The translations under genes and the position numbers were made by a program. From positions 1 to 64,000 of the forward strand of contig JACKAT010000006.1 of NCBI GenBank assembly GCA_020634935.1: 64,000 bases of DNA, read 5' to 3'. The notes under the pieces are model-generated. The model was not told the DNA's origin. It did not search any database and saw only the letters and a program-made list of their open reading frames with translations. Below, piece after piece: positions 25,746 to 33,417 of this stretch. How positions within the stretch are numbered: the first letter of the stretch is position 1; each line of letters begins with the position of its first letter. This DNA is from Anaerolineales bacterium. Lineage in GTDB: Bacteria > Chloroflexota > Anaerolineae > 4572-78 > J111.

Positions 25746-28325
25746 CTAAAAGCCACCGACCACCGGCCACCGATCCGGCTGGCGCTGCGGTAGTTCCAGC
25801 ACGGGCTGACCCTCTGGATCGACCAGGTGAACGGCAAAGACAGCTTCTGCCCCCTTAAACCGGATAACTTGATAGCCCGGCTCCGGCTCGACCTGGACCA
25901 CAAAATGATAACCGGGGCGCTCCGTGCAGGCCGCGTCTTGAGGATCGCATAGATCGGCGGGGTCGTAACCGGCTTCCGCCGGATCGAGTGCCACGATTTT
26001 GACCGCGCGATAATCCAACAGCCACAACTCGATCAACCGGCCTTGCAGCAGATCGGCCAACGCCTGATCATCGTAAGCGCACGCCGTCTGGGGGCGGCTT
26101 AATCCGGCACTATCCACCGCAAAGGGCAGAGTTCCATCGGTCCATAGCCCCAGCAGGTAGCGCCAGTCGGCGGTGAGGGCATCGAGCTTGGGGCCGGCGG
26201 GGTAGCTTTGCTCGAAAATGGCTTCGCTGGTGTACAGCACGGCGGGCTGCTCGAACCACCAGGTGAGCCAGTCCGGTGAATGGTTGCTAAAGGGCCGCTG
26301 CGACCACACCGACTGCCGCTGTTGGGTCCGTGTTGGGCGCTGCCAATCCGCCGCTGTGTAACAGATGTCGAAAGGCGTCTCCTCGCTGTAATGTTGCAGC
26401 GACGGCGGTTCCGGCGGCGGGGCCGCTTGCCAGTAGTAAAAATTGGGCGGGTGGATCAGCGGGTAGGGCAGCAGCCCCACATCGATGGTATCAGTGATGG
26501 TTTGGACGGGGACTTCAAACTCGAGGTGGCTGTCGCGAACGCGAATGAGACCGGGTTGAAGACCGGTCAGGGTGAATGAGCCATCGGCGTTGGTTCGCCC
26601 GCTGGCGGCGTCGTCCGGCGCGTCGCCGATCCACAGCGGCAGGTCGGCCACGGGCGTTCGCGCCCCGGCTCCGTTCACCACCCGCCCGGTGACAGTCGCC
26701 CCTGGCGGCTCCTCAGGCATCGCCGCCAATAACTCTTCGCGATCAAACTGGCCGTAGTAACCCACATTAGGCCGCAGCGGATCTTGCCGATCAACCGGCT
26801 GGCTGACGCCCGGTACGGGTGTCGCCTTGCCGCTGCCGGGGTCGGCCACCATTAAATCGAGGTGGTCGCCGTTGCGCTGGACGTAATAGAGCTGCTGGCC
26901 GTCGCGGCTCCAGACCGGTGCGTCTTGATAGCGCTCGACGGTGTTCAGGCGATGATACGCGCCGGTGGCGGGGTCGAGTAGATAAATGCGCCGGGCAGCA
27001 ATGGCCGGATTGTCAAAGGTCGAGTTATCGGCCCAGTCGTCGCCGGTAAGCGTGGTCTCGACGGCGGCATAAGCGATGCTGTCGCCGGCCGGCGACCAGG
27101 CCACAATTCCCGGAACTTGGGCCGACCGGCTGATGACCGTGGTCACCTGGCCGGTGGTCAGGTCAAAGATGTTGAGCCACTTGTTGATCTGCGCCGAGCG
27201 ATAGCCGCCGGCCGTAATCGCCAGCTTCGTCCCATCGGGCGACCAACTGTGGTAGCGGGGATTGACCAGCGCGGTGTTGTCGCGCCCCAACTCCAGCGGC
27301 GACATGCCGGCCGGCAGCACTTCGCGGGCAATGGGATCGATGTCGCCGGTGTCGGTGTCCAGCACCAGGGGCGGGATGCCGTCGGCCAGCAGCGAGGCCG
27401 ATAGCAGGCTAACCCCAAACAGCACGTGGCGGCTGTCGGGCGACCATTGGCCGAACACGACCTGCTGCGGCGGCGGGGCGACGTTGTGGCCGTAGTCGCT
27501 TTCCGGCGGAGTGTAGATCAGCGTCGGCGTGGAGACGGTCCGCGGCTGCACGTCGAGATCAACCCGCCAAACCTCCGCCGGCCCGGCCGCAACGACGCCC
27601 TGTTGTTGATCCACACGCAGCCAGTGGGTCCGCACGGCCAGCAAACGGCGGCTGTCCGGCGACCACACCGCCGACCCAATGGCGCTGCCATCCGGGAACA
27701 GCTCCCGCTGATTGTTGCGCCAATCGCTGACGATCAGGCTGCCGGTGGTGTGGTTGACCAGGGCCGTCCACTGGCCATCGGGTGAGCGAACCGTATCGAT
27801 CAGGTCGAACTGGCCGCTGCGGGGTTTGATGGTGAAGGCCAGCGTCGCCAGGGGATCGAGTTGAGGCGCGGCGTCGATGACGCTGCCCTGAGGCAAGGCA
27901 CAGATGCGCAGTTCGAGCCGATACCGGCCCGGCTCAATTGAGCCAATGGTCAACTTCAGGGTTTGGTCGGCCACCGGCTCGATCGGCCAATTTTGGATTT
28001 CACTCTCTTGGGTATTGACAAGCGCCAGACAGGCCTCCGCCTCGCCGGCGACCACGGCAGCCGGCAGCCCCTTAATCTCAACCGTGACCGGCTGGTTGGG
28101 TTCGGCCGAGCGCGGTCTGGCCCGAAACTCAGCCACCGGAGGAAATGGATCGGCTGCCGGAGTTGGGGTGGCGGTAGTTAGTCCGGTCTCAGGGAGCAGG
28201 CGGGCGGCCTGCTTCACCGGCAGAGTGATTTGGATGGCAAGGACAAGGGTTAATGTTAACAGTAAGGGTCGCAAATTAAACCTCGTAGGTTCTATAGCTC
28301 TGACGCCGTAGGATAAATCAGCCAT
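25746..28325 (-). CDS. Large exported TolB/WD40-like beta-propeller protein with a carboxypeptidase-regulatory-like domain
   Basis: An 859-residue protein. A hydrophobic N-terminal segment (about 20-38) is a signal or anchor; no lipobox is seen. A Thr/Pro linker and an Ig-like region (60-160) precede propeller blades with VRSPDGQWTALV, WSPDSRRLLAV, WSPDGTKLAIT, WSPAGDSIAYA and WSRDGQQLYYV. After these, GATVTGRVVNGAGARTPVADLPLWIG is a carboxypeptidase-regulatory-like domain. The C-terminal 250 residues are unrecognised and Trp/Tyr-rich. The start ATG is 6 bp from MITE copy C; an AGGA forms at the junction, with only 3 nt spacing. Probably a surface protein of unknown ligand. Confidence 0.78.
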   Translation of the reverse strand: MADLSYGVRAIEPTRFNLRPLLLTLTLVLAIQITLPVKQAARLLPETGLTTATPTPAADPFPPVAEFRARPRSAEPNQPVTVEIKGLPAAVVAGEAEACLALVNTQESEIQNWPIEPVADQTLKLTIGSIEPGRYRLELRICALPQGSVIDAAPQLDPLATLAFTIKPRSGQFDLIDTVRSPDGQWTALVNHTTGSLIVSDWRNNQRELFPDGSAIGSAVWSPDSRRLLAVRTHWLRVDQQQGVVAAGPAEVWRVDLDVQPRTVSTPTLIYTPPESDYGHNVAPPPQQVVFGQWSPDSRHVLFGVSLLSASLLADGIPPLVLDTDTGDIDPIAREVLPAGMSPLELGRDNTALVNPRYHSWSPDGTKLAITAGGYRSAQINKWLNIFDLTTGQVTTVISRSAQVPGIVAWSPAGDSIAYAAVETTLTGDDWADNSTFDNPAIAARRIYLLDPATGAYHRLNTVERYQDAPVWSRDGQQLYYVQRNGDHLDLMVADPGSGKATPVPGVSQPVDRQDPLRPNVGYYGQFDREELLAAMPEEPPGATVTGRVVNGAGARTPVADLPLWIGDAPDDAASGRTNADGSFTLTGLQPGLIRVRDSHLEFEVPVQTITDTIDVGLLPYPLIHPPNFYYWQAAPPPEPPSLQHYSEETPFDICYTAADWQRPTRTQQRQSVWSQRPFSNHSPDWLTWWFEQPAVLYTSEAIFEQSYPAGPKLDALTADWRYLLGLWTDGTLPFAVDSAGLSRPQTACAYDDQALADLLQGRLIELWLLDYRAVKIVALDPAEAGYDPADLCDPQDAACTERPGYHFVVQVEPEPGYQVIRFKGAEAVFAVHLVDPEGQPVLELPQRQPDRWPVVGGF

Positions 28326-28331
28326 TTATCC

Positions 28332-28463
28332 TAGGACTTACGCAGTTGGGGGTAACGAACCCGGTGACAGTCACTTTTGGCCGAGAATGAACGCCCGTTT
28401 AACCCAAATAGATCGATTTATCACACCTAAGTGACTGTCACCTTTTGAACTGCGTAACTTCTA
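28332..28463 (+). mobile_element. 132-bp MITE, copy C (best-preserved)
   Basis: It starts TAGGACTTACGCAGTT and ends with the near-complement AACTGCGTAACTTCTA, so the 16-bp terminal repeats match at 14 positions. Inner arms GGTGACAGTCACTT and AAGTGACTGTCACC are perfect. Flanking 5-bp direct repeats are TATCC (28327-28331 and 28464-28468). It abuts the start codon of the propeller gene. Confidence 0.9.
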
Positions 28464-28579
28464 TATCCGTCGCCTTAGCTGTGGCTATCCTTCAATGGGT
28501 TTTGCATTGAACATTATAGCACGCGACTCTGAATTTCCTTCTGTGTTAGACCTTTTCGAATACCTTCTGTAAAGGTTGG

Positions 28580-28678
28580 GGAGCATCAAAGCTTTTTTGA
28601 TCGGGCTTGATAAAGCTGGAGCATCAAAGCTTGCTTTGATCCCCTCTTTTATGACAAAGCAAGCTTTGTTGCTCCAGT
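28580..28678. repeat. TGGAGCG-type palindromic repeat, locus 2
   Basis: This locus has GGAGCATCAAAGC twice, the palindromic ATCAAAGCTTGCTTTGAT, then GACAAAGCAAGCTTTGT and a GCTCCA end. It is a diverged, rearranged version of the family in which CAAAGC/GCTTTG arms are kept. Confidence 0.7.
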
Positions 28679-28819
28679 AAATTTTTATTGCCGATGTCGC
28701 CCCGGAGGATGGTTGGACTTGGCCGATTGATTCATCCAGCGACCTGACGAGGTAGACTGTGTAATTGCGCGGTGAATCAAACGGGCGGATATGTCGGGGC
28801 AGACGATCGTTCGGTGAAT

Positions 28820-29396
28820 TCATACAGCCGAATGCCTCAGAGCATATGATCGTGTGGTGACTCATACAACCAAATGCGTCAGGGCATATAATCGTGTGGT
28901 GATTCATACAGCCGAATGCCTCAGAGCATATGATCGTGTGGTGACTCATACAACCGAATGCGTCAGGGCATATAATCGCGCAGTGGATTCATACAGTCGA
29001 ACACGTCAAGGCATATAATCGTGTGGTGATTCATACAGTCGAACGCGTCAGGGCATATGATCGTGTAGTGATTCATACAGTCGAACGCATCAAGGCATAT
29101 AATCGCGCAGTGGATTCATACAGTCGAACACGTCAGGGTATATGATCGTGTGGTGACTCATACAGTCGAACGCGTCAAGGCATATAATCGCGCAGTGGAT
29201 TCATACAGTCGAACACGTCAGGGCATATGATCGAGCGGTGAATGTATACGGTCAAACACGTCGGGTCATATGATCGAGCGGTGATTCATAGGGTCAAACG
29301 CGTCGGGGCATATGATCGAGCAGTGATTCATAGGGTCAAACGCGTCGGGGCATATGATCGAGCAGTGATTCATACGGTCAAACGCGTCGGGGCATC
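28820..29396. repeat. Tandem repeat array, 14 units of 42-43 bp
   Basis: Successive TCATAC motifs begin every 42 or 43 bp (28821, 28863, 28905, 28947, 28990, 29032, 29074, 29117, 29159, 29202, 29244, 29287, 29329, 29371; two near the end are diverged). Each unit also has a GTCGAACGCGTC-like core and GGCATATGATCG. A degenerate unit lies just upstream (about 28765-28819). Units are contiguous, so this is not CRISPR. Because the period alternates, no reading frame spans the array. The average of 42.3 bp is about four helical turns. It fills the gap between the propeller gene and the NB-ARC gene. Confidence 0.9.
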
Positions 29397-29470
29397 CAAT
29401 TGAGGACTCGAAAAGTGACGTAACCGATATAGCCGTAACGTTCGGCTTAGTGGCTAAATGGCTCTGCGGG

Positions 29471-30898
29471 TCAGGACATCCATTTAAGCACCTGCTTATG
29501 CAGGAAGGTCTCGGTCAAGCGGTGAATATGGTAGCGGCGCTCGGTTAGTGTGCCGCCAACATCAACCAGCGACAGGCGAATGAGCAGATCGAGCGCGGGG
29601 TAGAGCGCTTCTTCTTCGAAGCCGGTTAGGGCGGCCAGATGGGCCAGCGTCGTGCCGGATCGGGCGGCCAGCGGCATGGCGACAAAGACGCGCCGGGTGA
29701 TCTCATCCAACAGGTCCCAGGCTTGGCGATAAATGAACTCGTATAACGCTTCAACCTGCTGGCCACGCGCTTCGCTTAGATCGGTCAAAACCCGGGGCAG
29801 CGACCGCACCTGGACCTGGCCGATAATCAGCTTGAGTGCCAGCGGATTACCGCCGGCGATGTGGCGAATGTCGTCGGTGGTTTCAGCCGGAGCGCCGACT
29901 AACTCTTCGATGCCTCGCCGCCGGGCTTCATCGCGGATGAAGGCGTCGGCGCTGGCCGGATCCAATTCAGCCAGGTTGGTGGTATGGACGTCACCGTATT
30001 CGTGGAGGCTGAACCGGCTGGTGAGTAAACACCAGGCGGACTGGCTTAGTTCGCGCAGAACAGGCAGTAGTTCGTGATAATCGGCGGTGGTTTCCAGGTT
30101 ATCAAGAATGATCAGATGGCTCTGGCGGGCCATTCGTCGTTTCAAAGCCGGTAGAATCTGGTTGACCGGCGGGGGCAGGCTCGATGGGTCGCACAGTTGG
30201 AAATCGACTGCCTGGAGGAACTGTTCGGCTGTTAAGACCGGTTTTTCTGTGGCCTGAATTTCGCCCCAGGGAGCAAACTGATGCTGGCGGGCCGTGATCC
30301 ACACGATTTCTTCAAAGCTGCCCAGGTCGATGAGGTCACGGACAAGGGCATCGGCCAGACTGGTTTTGCCGATACCGCCGATGCCGGTCAGGCAGAACAA
30401 TCTAATATCAGGCTGGCTGTGCAGCAGTTTAACGAGCTTATAGCGCAGCTCAGTCGATCCAAAAAGCTGGTGGTAGGAGGATGGCTCTAAACGGTTTTTT
30501 AACCGGGTGATATGGTTGGTTCGGATATTGGTTTCCAGGGTATAGGCCAACTCGGCCAGCGCTTTTATGGCCTCGCGCCGGCGGCGGTAGAAGCCGCTTT
30601 CGGAGATGCCCAGCGAGTTAGCCACGGCAAAGCCGGTTTTGTCATCGATGTAACGGGCTTTAAGCAAGTCTGCTGCTTCGGGATTGCTCTCGTTTAGTTC
30701 TTCCAGCAGATCAAACAGAAGCTGGTTAGTTGCTCGGAACTTGTTATTGACTTTCTCTTGGAGCGTGGCTTTCGCTTTGCGGCTGAGGTAGGGCAGCCAC
30801 GGGTCAAGCGGAACATCTTGGTCGGGATTGTGCCATTGTTTAAGCGCTTCTTCAAGATGCTTTAATCGGTCTGACTCATCGAATTGGTGGGGTGACAT
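29471..30898 (-). CDS. NB-ARC STAND ATPase with N-terminal sigma-70 region 4-like HTH
   Basis: A 475-residue protein. Residues 55-125 contain an HTH resembling sigma-70 region 4 or related DNA-binding modules (GFAVANSLGISESGFYRRRREAI). The NB-ARC core has Walker A GIGGIGKT (172-179), Walker B LIILDN (262-267), a sensor-like LLTSRF, and GGNPLALKL (GLPL-type motif). A winged-helix part follows, and the protein then stops; the long C-terminal TPR/WD sensor repeats of typical STAND proteins are absent. It could be a regulator or part of a conflict system. ATG at 30898 has AGGAGAGG upstream. The tandem array lies just downstream; the DJ-1-like operon is divergent. Confidence 0.85.
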   Translation of the reverse strand: MSPHQFDESDRLKHLEEALKQWHNPDQDVPLDPWLPYLSRKAKATLQEKVNNKFRATNQLLFDLLEELNESNPEAADLLKARYIDDKTGFAVANSLGISESGFYRRRREAIKALAELAYTLETNIRTNHITRLKNRLEPSSYHQLFGSTELRYKLVKLLHSQPDIRLFCLTGIGGIGKTSLADALVRDLIDLGSFEEIVWITARQHQFAPWGEIQATEKPVLTAEQFLQAVDFQLCDPSSLPPPVNQILPALKRRMARQSHLIILDNLETTADYHELLPVLRELSQSAWCLLTSRFSLHEYGDVHTTNLAELDPASADAFIRDEARRRGIEELVGAPAETTDDIRHIAGGNPLALKLIIGQVQVRSLPRVLTDLSEARGQQVEALYEFIYRQAWDLLDEITRRVFVAMPLAARSGTTLAHLAALTGFEEEALYPALDLLIRLSLVDVGGTLTERRYHIHRLTETFLHKQVLKWMS

Positions 30899-31079
30899 CG
30901 TATCCTCTCCTAAACTGATCCATTATAGCATAATCGGGTGAGGTTACTCAAGTTGGGCAGAGCAGGTCATTATTAGATAGTAATAGGGAGTCATTTAACA
31001 GTAGTTTGACAGTGAAACGGAGTGAAAAATGTGTTAAATTATGATAAATAATGATAACAGTTGTAACGAAATTAGAAAA

Positions 31080-31541
31080 ATGTCGAATATTCGCCACAGT
31101 CAGACGGTTGTGATTCTGGCCGATGGGTTTGACGAACTACCCACGATTGGAGTTTTAACGGCTCTACGAAAAGCGGGCCTACGATCTAAATTGGTGGGGC
31201 TGCGCTCGAAACCTACTGTCGGAGCACACGGGATTGTCCTGATACCGGACCTAAGTTTGAGTCAACTGCTAGAATTGCGATCAACTATCTTGGCGCTCAT
31301 TTTGCCTGGGGGAGGCGGGCATCTTGAGCGGCTGCGTCAGGATCCACGGGTCAATCTTATCCTGCAACGGGGCGCGGACAGCGGTGCGGCATTTGTAACG
31401 TTAGCTCAGGGGGCCGATAAATTATTAAAAGAATATATGGGCGACGGGGCTTGGTGTCTGTCACTAAACGCTGCCGAATTGTGCATCGATGATCTGGGAT
31501 GCCAAATTGTAAATTGGTTACTTGAAACTGGGAGGAAGTAA
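31080..31541 (+). CDS. DJ-1/PfpI-like domain protein lacking the usual nucleophile
   Basis: ATG at 31080 (MSNIRHSQTVVILADGFDE) gives 153 residues and places the first strand as in DJ-1/PfpI proteins; an upstream ATG at 31041 is also possible. GFDELPTIGVLTALRKAG and ALILPGGGGHLERLR are family features. At the nucleophile elbow the family has AAIC or similar, but here the sequence is SGAAFVTLAQ with no Cys, so protease, amidase or glyoxalase activity is unlikely. It ends 5 bp before the next gene, which has GGGAGGAAG as ribosome site, so the two are co-transcribed. Confidence 0.65.
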   Translation: MSNIRHSQTVVILADGFDELPTIGVLTALRKAGLRSKLVGLRSKPTVGAHGIVLIPDLSLSQLLELRSTILALILPGGGGHLERLRQDPRVNLILQRGADSGAAFVTLAQGADKLLKEYMGDGAWCLSLNAAELCIDDLGCQIVNWLLETGRK

Positions 31542-31546
31542 CAACT

Positions 31547-33322
31547 ATGCCGACGACATCATTTGAAATTGTGCGAATGTTGCTGCCTGATGAGGTTCAT
31601 CCTTTACCGGAAGAGCGTCAGGCAGCCTTAAAAAACCTGCTGGCTCAGGTTTGTAATATTCCTCAAGACCAAATTTGTTTTCCGAAACACAAGAAAGACG
31701 GTCTATGGTTATGTTTGAGTCTGCCTAAAATTAGAGCGCATCGATTGATTGAACAGTTTAATCACTACGATGAGGCGCTGCACCTTTTACGGACAGAGTT
31801 TGTTATCGGTCAGCTTAATTTGCTGCCGGTTATTTATGATCCTGAGCCATTCAAAGAAATGCGCTCTGACCAGATATCGCTGCTGAGGTTGGTGTATCCC
31901 GGAGCCGAGCGCCTGGAACTGGAGCAAATTTTAGAACAGGATCGCTACGACAACTTAGTGATCCTCGTCCGGATTCTGCAGGGCCACGGCAAGCCGTTTG
32001 TCCGGCAGATTATAAAAATTGGCCATAAGGCAGAACTGCGCCGTAGATGGCAAACTTATCAACAGAAGACTCATAAGGCGCCGCCCTTAATCGCGCCTCG
32101 ATGGGATAATTATGTGGAGTGGCAGGGGTTGGCTGGGATGAATTATAGTTATGTGGGCGGCGGTATGTTTGGCCGAACCCAATCGCTGGCGGAATTGGTT
32201 CGAGATGCCCGCACTTCAACCCAAACCTTAATTAATGTCATCGAGACGATGCTGCGCGATGGCTTAGGGTATCATTGGTATGGTCAAAATACGCCCCTGG
32301 TTTGCTCTTTTGCGGAAGCTTATGGCTCGGCCTTAGTGGAACAGCTTCGGGTCCGGCTGCGTCCGGACTCGGCTGATGGGGTGGGGCCGCCAGGGGGAGC
32401 GCCGGATTTTTTAACCGGCTATCAGCGCTTGACCGGCGACGCCATTCTCCAGACTTACCCCCAGCGTCAAGCCGGTGAATTGGTGCAAATTCGCGGCCTG
32501 ATGGTCACCAACATCAAGCCGGACGAGCTAACCCTACAGCATCCGATCGACCCTGGCATTGTGGTTAGAGTTGAGGGGGCGTCGCTGCCGGCGTTGTCCC
32601 TTCAGGATCGGGTTGTGGTGCGCGGTCAGGTGGTCTACAACCGGCAGCAGCGTCTGGGGGAGATCGCCCAGCGTATTTTTGCCAACACCCCGGCTATAAC
32701 CATAGATGTGGCTCAGAAATCGCTTTCTTTAACCGCCGAGACCGACCCTTATCCGAACCCGCTCTTTTTATATAATGATATTTTGAAGCAAACTTTGTAC
32801 GGCCGTAAAGCCACTATTTACGGCCGGATGCGCCCCGACATGATTTTGGTTGACCAACGGCAGCGCGGCTGGCTGATTGATCTGGAGACAGCGGACGAGT
32901 GTCACACGCTTTTTGATTTTATCACGCTGGAGACCTATCTGCGACAGCTTTTGGCAACGCTGCCTGACAACCCGTTTTCATTAAGCGATTACATTCGCTT
33001 TGAAGCGAATGTAACGGCCGTTACCTTGGGCGAAACGGGGGAAATTCCAGACAATCCCTGGTTAAAGCGAGCTTTTTTCATTATCACCGCGCTGCGTGAG
33101 ATAGCCAGACCATTTATGCATCAGCCGCTGAATTTTAGCGGGGAATATTTACCGGCCCTCTTCCTGACCAATTTGGGCGTCTTTAGGCGTTATGGTACCA
33201 CCGGTGATGAAGCGGCTCGTTTAGCGTTCATTACCGCGGCTGTGGTGGGCAAATCGATATCCGGGAAAGGCGGGGCTCAGCCTTATTTTTTTAAGAATCA
33301 ACTTTTTAGGCAGTGGGTGTGA
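31547..33322 (+). CDS. Kinase-fold pseudoenzyme with inserted OB-like domain (TCAD9-like)
   Basis: A 591-residue protein. Residues 105-260 resemble the N-lobe of an aminoglycoside-phosphotransferase/kinase-like fold: FVRQIIKIGHKAEL with a candidate Lys, then EWQGLAGMNYSYVGGG. An OB-like segment (about 310-380, VQIRGLMVTNIKPDEL) is inserted. The C-lobe motif is IYGRMRPDMILVDQRQRG (424-441), where active families have HGDLHxxNILVD, then WLIDLETADECHTLFDF in place of the metal-binding DFG region. The catalytic HxD is lost, so it is probably a pseudoenzyme. The layout recalls TCAD9 domains of NTP-dependent conflict systems; that link is from memory of the family and needs a profile search. Confidence 0.6.
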   Translation: MPTTSFEIVRMLLPDEVHPLPEERQAALKNLLAQVCNIPQDQICFPKHKKDGLWLCLSLPKIRAHRLIEQFNHYDEALHLLRTEFVIGQLNLLPVIYDPEPFKEMRSDQISLLRLVYPGAERLELEQILEQDRYDNLVILVRILQGHGKPFVRQIIKIGHKAELRRRWQTYQQKTHKAPPLIAPRWDNYVEWQGLAGMNYSYVGGGMFGRTQSLAELVRDARTSTQTLINVIETMLRDGLGYHWYGQNTPLVCSFAEAYGSALVEQLRVRLRPDSADGVGPPGGAPDFLTGYQRLTGDAILQTYPQRQAGELVQIRGLMVTNIKPDELTLQHPIDPGIVVRVEGASLPALSLQDRVVVRGQVVYNRQQRLGEIAQRIFANTPAITIDVAQKSLSLTAETDPYPNPLFLYNDILKQTLYGRKATIYGRMRPDMILVDQRQRGWLIDLETADECHTLFDFITLETYLRQLLATLPDNPFSLSDYIRFEANVTAVTLGETGEIPDNPWLKRAFFIITALREIARPFMHQPLNFSGEYLPALFLTNLGVFRRYGTTGDEAARLAFITAAVVGKSISGKGGAQPYFFKNQLFRQWV

Positions 33323-33330
33323 TTATAAAG

Positions 33331-33410
33331 GTCTGGAGCGACAAAGCTCAGCTTTGTCCAGACAAAGCAAGCTTTGTCGCTCCAATATAACAAAGCAAGC
33401 TTTGTTACTG
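33331..33410. repeat. TGGAGCG palindromic repeat, locus 3
   Basis: The unit TGGAGCGACAAAGC...GACAAAGCAAGCTTTGTCGCTCCA is followed by a further ACAAAGCAAGCTTTGT palindrome. It lies between the convergent ends of the pseudokinase gene (stop at 33322) and mutS (stop at 33418), where it may also form a transcription-ending hairpin. Confidence 0.8.
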
Positions 33411-33417
33411 CGGTAAT

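Noticed and set aside
28485..28949. 154-codon minus-strand ORF with a 14-aa repeat (HHTIIC, AFGC motifs)
   Set aside because: It is only the part of the tandem array where the period is 42 bp plus repeat and intergenic DNA; the frame is lost wherever the period is 43, and there is no ribosome site.
28820..29396. CRISPR array
   Set aside because: Units are contiguous and similar along their whole length, with no unique spacers and no cas genes.
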